From Impatiens glandulifera (taxonomy: Eukaryota > Streptophyta > Magnoliopsida > Ericales > Balsaminaceae): DNA of 64,000 nucleotides. Below the pieces are notes generated by a model. That model was not told the origin of the DNA. It did not search any database and saw only the letters and a list, made by a program, of their open reading frames with translations. This document shows, in pieces, positions 44,589-55,084 of this stretch (positions are counted from its first letter, which is position 1; the number at the start of each line of letters is the position of its first letter). The translations under genes and the position numbers were made by a program. The stretch is taken from assembly GCF_907164915.1 (NCBI RefSeq), contig NC_061866.1, forward strand, positions 20,934,117 through 20,998,116. The letters run 5' to 3'.

Positions 44589-45707
44589 CTACCGGTTCAG
44601 GGCCCATTGAAAATAGACGTCGCTAGCCGCATGAGCCTTCTCAAGAATTTCTTCCATGATTTGATCGACCAGATCCTCGCCCGTTTGCCGGATATTGTCG
44701 TCCGTGGTTTCATTGTCTTCCTGTGGTCTGCCCGAACCGGCATTAACATTATCAGTTCTGGCCGACTGTTCCTCGTCTACCGGCCCTTTCCCTTTACTAG
44801 TCCGATTTTCTCCGGTGTGTTGTGGAGCGGTTCGACCCGAGCTGGATGCCGAATTTTTTGTGTTGAGGGTGTCGGACTGCGGATTAGCCGATCCGGTTGG
44901 TTGCTTATCCGCCTTGCTTCCAGATTTTTCTTTGACCGGAGCCGTTTTCTTTCTAGCTTGTCTCTTCTTTCGGCCGCTTGTAGAACCGGAGGCCTTCTTT
45001 TTGCCTTGCTTATCCTCCGGTTTAATAAATTGATGGGATTTAATGACTTTGCTAGGGGTGAGGAAAACACCAGGGTCGGTGTTAGCGTTGAAGTGACGCA
45101 TCAGTTTACCGAGTGGGACGGCGTTTCCCCATGACCGTTTGGATGTCGGATCCACCATCTCACATAGGTTTGTAAAGATCACCTTTGCCCAGTTGACTTT
45201 GATGCCGTTGACCAAACCGACAATCATCTCAATTTTTATCCGGGTGAGGCTATCATAGTTGCCTCCTCGCGCTTGAACCGATTTGGTGAAATTATCGCAT
45301 AATGGTCTATATTCCAGTTTAAGAGAGGTTTTCTTACCGGATACCGCGATAGGGACATTCGTATCCGAAAGATCCCGGTAAGCCGCCTGGAATGTTTCCT
45401 CGTCGGTGACCACCGAGAAGTCAGCCACCTCGGTAGGTAGGTGTAGTACTTCAGAAACTGTCTCCTTCGTCAGTTTGAGCAGTGTGCCGCCTATGGTTGC
45501 GTTTATTGTCCCTTCGGTGAGAACAGCGGTTTGAAAGAACTCATTGACCGCTTTTTGATATAAAACGAATGGTCCGTTCAAAAAATGTTCGAGACCGTAC
45601 TCGGAGATCTGGGTTAACACTCGCTTTGCCTCCGCCGATCCATTTGCTCGAACTTCATCGAAGTCGACTTGGACGATGTGGTTGAAGAGCATTGATTCGC
45701 GACCCAT
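44589..45707 (-). CDS. Copia D accessory ORF 3, N-terminal part
   Basis: A 372-residue open frame starts MGRESMLFNHIVQVDFDEVR. Conserved family points are VQVDFD, YGLEHFLNGP, AVNEFFQTAV, TIGGTLLKLT, LHLPTEVADF, SLKLEYRPLCDNFTKSVQA, MIVGLVNGIKVNWAKVIFTNL and GNAVPLGKLM. From about residue 235 the protein becomes basic (KQGKKKASGS, GRKKRQARKKTAPVKEK), like a nuclear localisation or nucleic-acid-binding tail. A Ser/Thr/Asp-rich linker follows, ending at FQWALNR and a TAG at 44589. It has no transmembrane helix or signal peptide, so it is unlike an envelope-like protein. It is the only accessory ORF in the window with no internal stop over a substantial length. Confidence 0.75.
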   Translation of the reverse strand: MGRESMLFNHIVQVDFDEVRANGSAEAKRVLTQISEYGLEHFLNGPFVLYQKAVNEFFQTAVLTEGTINATIGGTLLKLTKETVSEVLHLPTEVADFSVVTDEETFQAAYRDLSDTNVPIAVSGKKTSLKLEYRPLCDNFTKSVQARGGNYDSLTRIKIEMIVGLVNGIKVNWAKVIFTNLCEMVDPTSKRSWGNAVPLGKLMRHFNANTDPGVFLTPSKVIKSHQFIKPEDKQGKKKASGSTSGRKKRQARKKTAPVKEKSGSKADKQPTGSANPQSDTLNTKNSASSSGRTAPQHTGENRTSKGKGPVDEEQSARTDNVNAGSGRPQEDNETTDDNIRQTGEDLVDQIMEEILEKAHAASDVYFQWALNR

Positions 45708-46139
45708 TGTAGCTTGAATAAAGTGAGAGATCGAAGGATTGAAAGGTTTGAAAGGTTTGAGAGCTAGAGAGAGAAAGCCGATTTGCGTGAGAATAAAAGA
45801 AAATGGCTAAGGACCCTATATATAGTCGCGGGTTAGAATTTCAACCGCCGCGAACCGTCACATCAGGATTGGACGGGAATGTTCCCTCCAAAATGCTTTG
45901 GGCGGCAAGTGATGAGCGGGAAACTTTGAGCGGGCTTTTGATGCGGTTGTTTAACCGACGATGGAGCGGTTTGTACTTGTAACTGATTATAAAGCGGTTA
46001 ATTAACCGATGATCAAGCGGTTTGCGATTTTGACCGGTTTTTCAACGAGGTAGTTAGTGTTTTTAGCCGGTTAGTCATTTAGATAGATATTCTAACAGTG
46101 CGATTTTGACCCGGTTTTCAAGCTTAGAAATTCAGATAA

Positions 46140-46984
46140 TCATTTAATGAAAAGGAATATGATAGAGACTGATACATTGATCGGTTTAGGATACACAAGA
46201 TACAGAATTATAACTGGTGTAAAAATTATTCTAGAGAGCTTGTCCTCCACCCCTTCCTCATTGAGAACATTTGATGGGCACGCCGGTGTACCCGGTCCAA
46301 AATCTGGACTATGTGCAAGAAAGAGTCGGCTTATGTGGGGGGCATAGCCGAGACCTTTCTTTGTCTCGATCATAGTCCTCAGGTTTTTGAAGAGGACCGA
46401 TGACCAATTTATGGGGGTGTTGCTGACGATGTAAGTCATCATGTCGAAGACTCTCTTAGAGTAATGTTGGTTCGGAGATTGGCAAATGATGGAACAGTTG
46501 ACAATCTCGTGAAGGAGTTAGATGTGATGGGCGAGCGGGTTTTCAGTCCGTGGTTCTCTACCGGCACCTCGGTTCCGGAGAACAGTTCCGAATATTCAGT
46601 TGTTGCACTGCACACCCGGGATGGGAAGTCGGAAAACCCTTCAGTGGACAGATTAAACATTAGAGCGAATGCGCTTTCGTTCAGAAAAACGGTGCGCCTT
46701 CTCACCGTGGAGACAATGAGATCGCCACTCATGGATGCATTTGTGAAGAATTCTGTTACTTCCGGAATGAGCATAGGTCCGGATTCTTCGAGAAAATTAC
46801 GAAGGTCGGTGTCGATTAGAGATTCAAACATAAGTTCCTTCGTTTCCAGATCATCATGTTGAAGGACTGAGTCGAAATCAATGCACAGATAGTTTCTTAG
46901 TGTGCGGCTCGACATACTTTCAAGTTTTGCTAAGAGAGAGAGTTTAAGAAATTCTGATTTGTTTGAGGTGTGTTGGATTGTCAA
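46140..46984 (-). pseudogene. Copia D accessory ORF 2
   Basis: The first frame (46984-46540) reads MSSRTLRNYLCIDFDSVLQH (from about 46915), then LMFESLIDTDLRNFLEESGP, EFFTNASMSGDLIVSTV and FALMFNLSTEGFSDF. A frameshift around 46540 moves the rest to another frame: VFDMMTYIVSNTPINWSSVL, then FKNLRTMIETKKGLGYAP. The order of motifs matches accessory ORFs 1 and 3 and those of A-C. Identity between the three D copies is low, so duplication was not recent. It lies about 430 bases beyond accessory ORF 3 and 360 beyond ORF 1. Confidence 0.78.
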
Positions 46985-47349
46985 GGGGAGGTTCCTTATA
47001 TAGATTTAAGATTGGAGGGAAAATAGGGGATTTAATGCTGAAATTCAGTTTTGTCTTATTTATGAAGGGAATATTTATGTTTCCAAAACTCTTTGGGAAG
47101 GAGTTACTTTTGACCGGTTGTAGAGCTCGAGGTGGAGAATCTAGTTAGAAAGTAACTAAGTTTGTGTAATTTCCCATGTAGTTGGAAGTTGAAAGTTATT
47201 TTTCATTAATGAAAGGGAAGTACACGAAACCGAAAGAAACATAGTCTAAACCGAAAAAAACATAGACTAAACCGAAATGATCATAATGGAGTGGGATAAT
47301 AATACAACCGGTGCGTAAAACAAAATGACCGGTTGTAGGAAGGTGTGAC

Positions 47350-48093
47350 TTAGTTGCCGGAGGAGTTGAGGTGTCGGTTCTTCCTTTTCCATGCCTTCTC
47401 GAACCGCTCATAAAACGAGTCGGCAACCTCCTTGGTTATGACCTGGGCCTGGTTCAACCCTTCACCCGGACAGAGTGGAACCCTAAGTTCCAAAAGTAGG
47501 CAGTTGATCTGGGGGACGAGACCGGTTTGGTGAATGCCGATCATCCAGATCAAGACATCGAACAACACCCTAGACTAGTTGACTGGCGTATTCGTTGTAA
47601 TGGCAGTCATCATGTTAAAAGCTGCAGCACAGTAGGTGTTGGTCACATCCTTTCCTAGGATGCCTCGACCGATGATATCGTTGAGAAGCTGGTACTCAGC
47701 TCTCAATGATGACCTGGCACCGTGGTCACCAACCGGACGGTTTCACCGAGAAAAGCTTAAGGAAATTTCAGCTTTTAGTTCAGCCGGAACGTTTAGGTCG
47801 GTGAGCCCTTGCTTCGGAAGATTGAAGCATCTGGCGAATTCACATTCTATGAAATCAAACACGGTTCCTCCGACCTTGGACTGAATGTGGGTGTCGAAGT
47901 GAGGGGTACCTCGGAAAACCCTGGCGTTGTAGAAAATTTCCAGGACGGTTTCAGGAAAGATGACATGTTTGTCATCTAGAAAGTATTTTAGACCGGTGTC
48001 TTCAAGTGACTTAATCATCTTGAAGACTTCATAGTGCTCTGTACCTTGAGCTGAATCGAAATCCACTTGAAGGATGTTTGGAAACTGAGTCAT
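47350..48093 (-). pseudogene. Copia D accessory ORF 1
   Basis: A single minus frame of about 248 codons starts MTQFPNILQVDFDSAQG and shows LEDTGLKYFLDDKHVIFPE, FYNARVFRGT, FARCFNLPKQGLTDL, then a TGA at 47743. It continues in frame as LRAEYQLLNDIIGRGILGKD, AAAFNMMTAITTNTPVN and a TAG at about 47580 (TGG to TAG in the NWS.VLF motif), then RVLFDVLIWMIG. Its order of motifs equals that of the other accessory ORFs. It lies first after RNase H. Confidence 0.78.
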
Positions 48094-48639
48094 TTTGTCT
48101 TAGTGAGAGGATAGGTTGATACTTGTGAATGTTTTGTCTAAGGTTTACCTAACTTATATATTAGTAGAAGGATGATAGTATTATCCAGTGTGTAGCAGGT
48201 AATAGTGTCCATTAACCATAGGGTAAACATATTGAATGAAATAAGCATGTCTACAACCTAGGATGTGAGTCATAGGCCTGGACGGTGACAGATATCATAT
48301 CTTCACGTCTTTTGAGGTATGACCATTTTGCTTTGAAAATGTATCTTTTCAGAACAGACACATTTAAACACAGAAAGTTGTTCCATTTTTATTCGGAAGC
48401 CAAATAATCCGAAGTTGACTATTTCCAAACCGGTTGGTTTTCAGTCATTCGTTCCGATGCGGTTAATTGGTGCATGCACTAAGTAACCGGTCGGTTTATT
48501 ATGATAGATGGACAAAGTGGTTCTTTAATAGATACCTTGGTGAATTCGGAATCCGACAATTTATGAAGAACTACTGGTTTTGTCTGTTCTAACCGATTTC
48601 CCTTTTAGGCATGTTAAGAGATGAGCTGACTAAGATCGG
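48094..48639. other. Spacer between pol and accessory ORF 1 of Copia D
   Basis: No ORF is supported. Unlike the corresponding spacers of A, B and C, it contains no TTAGACGT palindromes. Confidence 0.5.
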
Positions 48640-50183
48640 TTAAACCGAGTATGAAAACTTAGCTTCCTGTAGGGGCTTTGTGAAGATATCGGTCACTTGT
48701 TGTTCTGTTGATACGTATTCCAACCGGATATGCTTCAACATGACATGTTCCCGGATGAAGTGATGCCTTATGTCGATGTGCTTGGTTCTAGAGTGTAGAA
48801 CCGGATTATATGTGATTGCTATGGCACTTGTGTTATCACAGAATATCGGAGATTCTTCGGCTGTGATACTGAAATCCTTCAGTTGTTGTTGAATCCACAG
48901 GAGTTGTGAACAGCAACTTCCGGCTGCAAGATATTCAGCTTCTACGGTTGACGTGACAACCGATGTCTGTTTCTTGTTGTGCCATGAAACAAGCTGATCA
49001 CCTAGGAATTGGCATGTTCCAATGGTGCTTTTTCTGTCAACTTTGCAACCTGCATAGTCTGCATCTGAGTAACTTGTGAGGTTGAAAGATGAATCATTTG
49101 GATACCATAGACCGACTTCAAGGGTTCCCTTTAGATATTTCACAGGATTCGCTTTGCGGCTGTGTAGTGAGACTGTTTTGATTAGTCTGGAATCTCCCAC
49201 ACACACCGACCGCAAATAGTATGTCCGGTCTACTTGCTGTCAGGTATAGGATAGAGCCGATGATTCCTCGGTAGGCTGTCAGGTCTACTGCCTGACCATC
49301 ATCATCCTTGTCCAATTTGATTGATGAACTCATTGGAGTAGCCGCAGAGGAACATGTGTCCATCCCAAATTTCTTTAGAAGTTGCTTTGTGTATTTGGGT
49401 TGACTTATGAATGTTCCTTCTTCGAGTTGCTTAACCTGAAGACCTAGGAAGAAACTTAATTCTCCCATCATACTCATCTCAAATTTGTTAGTCATCAAGG
49501 TTGAAAATTTATCACATAGCTTGGGATCGGTTGATCCGAAAATGATGTCATCCACATATATTTAAACAAGTAGGATGTGTTCCTTTTTCTCAAATTTAAA
49601 TAGTGTTTTGTCCACCGAACCTATGCTGAAATCATGTTTTAACAAAAATGCGGTTGGTGTATCATACCAGGCCCTAGGAGCTTGTTTTAAGCCGTATAGT
49701 GCTTTGTTTAAGCGTTATACATGATTGGGCAGGTCAGCACTTTTAAAACCGAGTGGTTGTTCAACATATACCTCCTCACGTAGGTCACCATTTAAATGCA
49801 CTTTTAACATTTATTTGAAAAACCTTAAAGTTTTTGAATGCAGCAAAAGCTAGAAAAATCCTAATAGCTTCAATCCGAGCTATAGGGGCAAATGATTCTT
49901 CAAAATCAATGCCTTCTTTTTGTTTGTATCCTTGTTCCACTAATCTGGCTTTGTTCCTCGTGACTAAACCGTCTTCATTGAGTTTGTTTCTGAATACCCA
50001 TCTTGTTCCTATGACCGGTTAATCTTTCGGTCTAAGGACTAGGTACCAGACCTTATTACTCTCAAACTGATTTAGCTCTTCTTGCATTCCCAATATCCAA
50101 TTTGGATCTGACAATGCTTTATCCACCTTTTTCGGCTCAATCTGGGATATGAAAGCGGAATTAAAGTATTCCTCCAGAATTTG
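48640..50183 (-). pseudogene. Copia D reverse transcriptase-RNase H
   Basis: Minus-strand fragments show RT residues near 49900-50060, then YVDDIIFGSTDPKLCDKF (about 49500-49560), MMGELSFFLGLQVKQL, and RNase H with SDADYAGCKVDRKSTIG, STVEAEYLAAGSCCSQLLW and HSRTKHIDIRHHFIREHV. The YVDD active site itself is intact, but a TAA (CAA to TAA) sits five residues before it. One-base losses occur near 49795 (in FLNGD) and in the ISKGNP region near 49140. The end is shifted (FSYSV). Confidence 0.87.
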
Positions 50184-51350
50184 TCACCTAGTTCGAACAG
50201 GTTTTGAAGGATCACCTATAATTAGCTCAGGAGGATGATTTGTGTTCCTTTTGAGATTCGGTTCAGGGGTGTCTACCAAATCACCGTTTACTTGATCAAG
50301 GCTATACATATCGGTAGGCTGAACAAGAATGTCAGACCGACCAATTTCCTCGGTTTGGGTCGAGGTGTCAGCTTCCTGCTGTGTGATAGCTTGATCCGGT
50401 TGGGTTTCAACATTACCCATTTGGTCATGGACAAACCTTCTGAAAACCGGAACCTCATTTTCACTATCAGAATGGATATTGTTATTTTCCAATCTGTTGT
50501 GTAGATCAAAGGATGATGTAGTGTTACTTTCAACCGATTCATCGAAAACGATATGAAGAGATTCCTCCACGGTTAAAGTTCTAATGTTATACACTCTGTA
50601 TGCTTTACTAACTGCTGAGTAACCTAGCATGAATCCAACATCGGATTTTGCATCAAAAGGAGATAGGTAGGTTTTTCCATTTATGTGAATGTAACATTTA
50701 CAGCCGAAGATTTTAAGATACCTAAGGTTATGAATCCTATCAAAGTATACTTCATACGGTATTTTGTTGTGAAACTTGTTGATCAAGGACCAGTTTTGCG
50801 TGTAACATGCAGTACTGATAGCTTCAGCCCAGAATTTCTGGGCAACACCCGAATCGGCTATCATGGCCAGGCCATTCTGTTGAGGAGTTCTAGCACTAGA
50901 CAACTCGTGTCTAATACCGGATTCATCAAGAAATGCATTTAGATTACTGTTTGTAAATACGGTTCCTCTATCACTCCTAATGTTATTTATGCGTGTTGAT
51001 TTTTCATTTTGCAAACGTTTAAGCAATGTAATAAAATTTTATGCGGTTTCACGTTTGGATGCCAAAAATATTACCCATGTATACCTAGAATAATCATCAA
51101 CAACTACCATAGTGTAAAGCATACCACCTAGGCTAACAACCCTAATCGGTCCAAATAGGTCCATGTGAAGGAGATCTAAGCATCGGTTAGACTGAATGTG
51201 TCCTTTGCTCTTAAAGGTTGACTTAGTTTGTTTACCCATTTCGCATGCTGAACAAACCTTATCCTTATTGAATACTATATCAGGAATTCCTTCAACTAGC
51301 TTTTTACCGCGGATATAGTTTAAAGTTTTTAGGTTTAGTTGATTTAGTCT
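50184..51350 (-). pseudogene. Copia D integrase, catalytic glutamate deleted
   Basis: Visible residues are MDLFGPIRVVSLGG and VVVDDYSRYTWVIF (51039-51200), then NNIRSDRGTVF and LSSARTPQQNG (50870-51000). Directly after QQNG the protein reads LAMIADSGV; elements A-C have IAERRVRTLKEAARSM there. The in-frame loss of about 15 residues removes the Glu of the DDE triad. WAEAISTACYTQNW and the tail ELIIGDPSKPVRTR follow. A stop or shift near 51030 separates the N-terminal part. Confidence 0.87.
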
Positions 51351-51356
51351 TTTATG

Positions 51357-51838
51357 TCATAGCCATGTTTGATCGGTTTTAGCTACCATACAAACCGAAT
51401 TTTCTACTTCAGTTTTCCAGTCTACCTTGTATATATTTCCTAGCCTATTTCCGGTTAGTAGTATGTTACCCTGGGAGTTTTTAACTAAGCATGCATGTTT
51501 CAGAAATTCTACAGTGTATCCAGCATCACACATTTGGCTAATGCTCAGCAAGTTAAAATGTAGATTTTCAACTAAAAGTACATTATCAATTGTTAAATTA
51601 CCATGGACAATCTTACCCTTGCCCACAGATCTACCTCTTGAGTTATCACCGAAAACAATCATTGCACCGGTTTCTATTCTGATGTCGGTTAGAAAATTTT
51701 TGTTTCCAGTCATGTGTCTGGAACAACCGCTATCCAGGTACCATTCAGAGTTTCCTAGCCGTTTCTTCATAACCTGCAAAATATACATATTTACAACTAT
51801 TTGGTACTCACATTTACTTGGGTCCACAGGTGATTAGT
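51357..51838 (-). pseudogene. Copia D protease and GAG-pre-integrase region
   Basis: The open frame has WYLDSGCSRHMTGN at about 51695-51740, the aspartic protease motif. It continues with VFGDNSRGRSVGKGKI, LHFNLLSISQMCDAG and SVCMVAKTDQTWL. The catalytic residues D-S-G are intact. The frame closes at a stop exactly where the integrase HHCC region should begin (W-x-H replaced after TWL). Confidence 0.85.
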
Positions 51839-53590
51839 CCCTTAGGTATCCAGACTTTAATAAGTCGGACGACTCTCCCGGTTATGGTTTTAACTAGTTA
51901 TCCTGCACTCGGTTTGGAGTCTTTCTTTTTTCCTAAGAGGGCCTTATTCGGAGATGGTCTTTGGTTTATCCTATGCGGTCGTGGATTGGCTTGCCTATCT
52001 TTGGACTGGTTGGCTTTCCTTTTCTCAGGGTGAAGCCATTTTTGGGAATCAGATGGACCTACATAGATTAGTTCGTCTTCCGGATATGAGGCACTTAATT
52101 CCTCTTCATCGGTTAAGGAACTCTTGACAAAACTTACAAAGGGAAGATTATCCTTTGTGAGCCTCATTTTGTCGAAGTGGTTCCGGTTGTTGGATATGTT
52201 ATTTTTTTATCCAAGACCAAACATGCACTCGGGATGTCTATTATAACTGCACATTCTGTTCACCATTTCACTGGATCTTTTCCATGCGGCTATTCGATAT
52301 TGGGTTCGGGCATCTTCCTCCTCGGTCAACTCTTGAACTGACTCCTTGATCTGTTCGCTCTCAGAGGATAGTTCAGGTGCTGCCTAGATTTCCAGGATTT
52401 TATAAGGTTGTATGGTTTTTTGGTTCGGTCAAGGTAGGTGCTATGGAGTCGGTTCTAAAGTTAAGTTGGGTTGGTATTAGTGTTAATAGGTTCTTATACT
52501 CTACTACCATATCATTTAGAGCATTAAATAACTCATCTTTAGTAAATTCTTCACAGGGAGAATCAAATACCTGTTCCTCGTTTGCCATGAGACATGTGAG
52601 TTCGTCATCACTGTCATTGTGTGCCCATAGGCTTCCTCCATCATCTACTATCAGTGCTTTCTGAACTTCACTTCCTTCACCGGTTTGTGGGTAGTTATTT
52701 TGGTGGTTCTAATCGTCCGGTTTCCGGTTATCCCGCCTCAGTTTTCTGTATTCCCACCTGAAATGTCCCAAACAATTGCAATTATAACATCTAATGTTAG
52801 ATTTGTCATCGTAGTTGTATTTAGTGTTGTTTGTCGGTTGGCTTCTCTTCATGAATCTGCCAAACTTCTGTGCAAGCATTGCCATGGAATCCTCAGTGAA
52901 TTGTTCAGCGGTTCTGATCGGTGCAAGAGCAACCGGTTCTATGGATGTAACCAATGCTTTTGTGGAAGTTGAGGTAGAAACTTCATCCTCAATCCTAGAT
53001 CTCATTTTGAACTCATATGCCTTAAGATATTCGAACACATCGTGTAGCTTCATCTTGCTTAGACAGTTTGATTCTCTCATCACCATTGTCTTTATATCTC
53101 ATGTGCTTGGAAGAGATCTTAGCGCTTTCATGATGATTTCGTTGTTGTCATACTTCTTTCAAAGAGTTGATAGTTCGTCTATCACATCTGTGAACCGGTC
53201 ACTGTACTCCCTCATTGTTTCTCCCGGTTTCATCTTAATGTTTTCGAACTTCTGGGTAGCCACCATTATCTTGTTTTCCTTGGTTCTTTCATTTCCCTCA
53301 TGAATTTGAATCACTGCTTCCCATATTTCCTTTGCGGTTTGGTAATCTCTGACCTTACAGAATGTATTCCTGTCCAAACCGTTAGTGATGCGGTTTCTGG
53401 CATGGTTGTCCAGATTGTTTCTTCTCCTATCATCAGTTGTCCAATCCTTTCTATCTTTATCAATCTTTATATGTCCTTCAGTCAGAATGAATTGTATCTC
53501 ATCGTACATTGTGATTAAATGCAGGTACATGCGTGCCTTCTAGTTGGAAAAGTCTTCACCTTCTAGCATTGGGGGCCGATCGAAAGACAT
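51839..53590 (-). pseudogene. Copia D gag with zinc-knuckle remnant
   Basis: The start MSFDRPPMLEGEDFSN (ATG at 53588-53590) hits a TAG (TGG to TAG) and continues as KARMYLHLITMYDE, TAKEIWEAVIQIHEGNERTK, MKPGETMREYSDRFTDVIDE, MVMRESNCLSKMKLHDVFEY, and a CCHC-type knuckle CYNCNCLGHFRWEY (about 52745-52800). Its last Cys has become Tyr. C-terminal parts FTKDELFNALNDMVVEYKNL and LPFVSFVKSSLTDEEE follow. Unlike A-C, the full-length gag layout is kept, so D is the reference for what A-C lack. Confidence 0.85.
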
Positions 53591-53614
53591 GCTTGCTTGA
53601 GTATTGAAACTAAT

Positions 53615-53629
53615 TGCTCTAATACCAAT
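53615..53629 (-). other. Primer-binding site of Copia D
   Basis: GCTCTAATACCAATT on the plus strand is AATTGGTATTAGAGC on the element strand, matching initiator methionine tRNA with one change, next to the 5' LTR. Confidence 0.82.
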
Positions 53630-54805
53630 TGTTAGGATCTAGGTCGCGGCTGGCGGACCGGGGTCTGGCCAGTTAGCGCGTTTCACTCAAAGGTTGGTGA
53701 TTAATCCGGTTAGAGATTAACACCGGAGTTTCAATACTACACAAACTGTCACAAACCCTTGAACCGAGTTCAAGTGCGGAAGTGGTTTGTTTCAGGTTGA
53801 AGCAGTACACACTAGATGGATAGAACCGGATTTAGGTGAGGTCGGTTTGGTGTATAGTCGGTCGGTTTGAGATTCAGTAGATCAGGTTAGGTAGAACCGG
53901 TTAGAATACAAGGCCGTCAGAAAGTAAATGACAAGATAGGTTTTATGGATGTTCGGAGATAAAGCTCCTACGTCACCTCTTCCTCTCGAAACCGCGAGAA
54001 GGATATTCACTAGTGAATACACAAACACAATCCGATCGAGACTTATTTTCTGCTCGATAACACCCGTACAATTTTAACCGAAATTGTAATCACACTTCAA
54101 ATAAACACTTAAGCTCTAAATCTTGTAGAGAGATAAACTTGCAATAAATCTTAGAGCTTGTAGTTGGTAGGATTAGTAACCGCATTTACTCCTCTTGAGC
54201 TCCTTCTTTTATATGTGAAATGTGCCAACGGTAACATTTCATTTCCTTGAATCTGATTGGTTGAGTAGAGGTTCAGTGATTCAAACCTGGCGGTCTAGAC
54301 TTCCAATGTAGGTCAAACCGGCTAGGTCTGTCTTTTATTTAGTATGGAAACTGTCGGTTGGACAGTTGCCTACACTTGGAGGATTGCGCCTCTGATTTAT
54401 CCTGAAGTGGAAAGATCTTGTCGGACGATCTTCTGCAGCCTGCAGATTGTCCTCAAACTTGTATGAATATGGAAATACTAAAGTCTGTCCTTTCGGTATC
54501 ATCCTCAACAAAAACTCGAAGTATCTATTTGTACTGGTCGGTTGTTTAGGTTAACCGGATGGCTTCCGGTTTTCATATCTTCAGATTGACCGAATGTCCA
54601 ATGATTTTGGCCTTCTTATCTAACCGGTCTTATCTTCTTGCCGGTTTGGTTCTTGGCCGGTTGAGTGACTTGACCAATTGAGTTACTTGACCGGTTGAAT
54701 GACTTGACCGATTGAGTTACTTGACCGGTTGGATTCTTTAATTTTTCCTGCATAGGAAGTTTGTTTTTGTTAAGTTCTATTTAACTGGTCTAATTTTATC
54801 TAACA
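53630..54805 (-). repeat. Copia D 5' LTR
   Basis: Same ends as the partner (TGTTAGGATCTAGG and TTATCTAACA) and nearly the same length. It adjoins the primer-binding site. The TATA box is at 54206-54213. Confidence 0.92.
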
Positions 54806-54810
54806 AAGTT

Positions 54811-55084
54811 AGAAGCAGCCAGCAAGTCTAGCAAACCAAAATCTTACAAGAGGTCAAGGAGTTTTTAAAGAAAATCATCCTCTAAAGTTAAGGGATTAGT
54901 GGCTAGCAAAAAGACGTCTGCTAAGTCTAAATCATACACATTAATCACAACACAAAATTAGAAATTTATCAAAATAACTCAACTATGGATTCCTAAGGGA
55001 CTGATTGACCGAGGACCCAAGTAAATGTGGGTACCAAACGATTGTAAATATTGTCTTGTGTAGGTACAACTAAGTAATTGCCTA
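54811..55084 (+). pseudogene. Copia C gag, 3' part, after element D
   Basis: The gag frame resumes right after the AAGTT duplication with KLEAASKSSKPKSYKRSRSF, a stop, then RKSSSKVKGLVASKKTSAKS and ITQLWIPKGLIDRGPK, ending with a stop where A has SKWVP. The join with SWLKIK at 41497 restores the order seen in A (SWLKNKLEAASKSG). Confidence 0.82.

Larger units (their letters stand above)
41498..54805 (-). mobile_element. Copia element D, complete, 13.3 kb, with three accessory ORFs
   Basis: LTRs at 41498-42691 and 53630-54805 enclose minus-strand gag, protease, integrase, RT-RNase H and three tandem accessory ORFs (48093-43046). Target duplication AAGTT is perfect (41493-41497 and 54806-54810). 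The LTRs are very similar but not identical: about seven differences in the first 150 bases. Base composition is clearly more GC-rich than the surroundings, especially in 43000-53600. The element is more than twice as long as a typical Copia. All coding parts except the first 372 codons of the third accessory ORF carry stops or shifts. Confidence 0.95.

Noticed and set aside
44607..45134. Plus-strand ORF of 175 residues (and others in 43154-45033)
   Set aside because: These are shadows of the minus-strand accessory ORF 3, which shows conserved motifs. The plus-strand products have no recognisable features.
43046..48093. Interpretation of the accessory ORFs as retroviral envelope genes
   Set aside because: No signal peptide, transmembrane helix or furin-like site is visible in any of the six copies. 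The basic tails and coiled coil do not suit an envelope protein.
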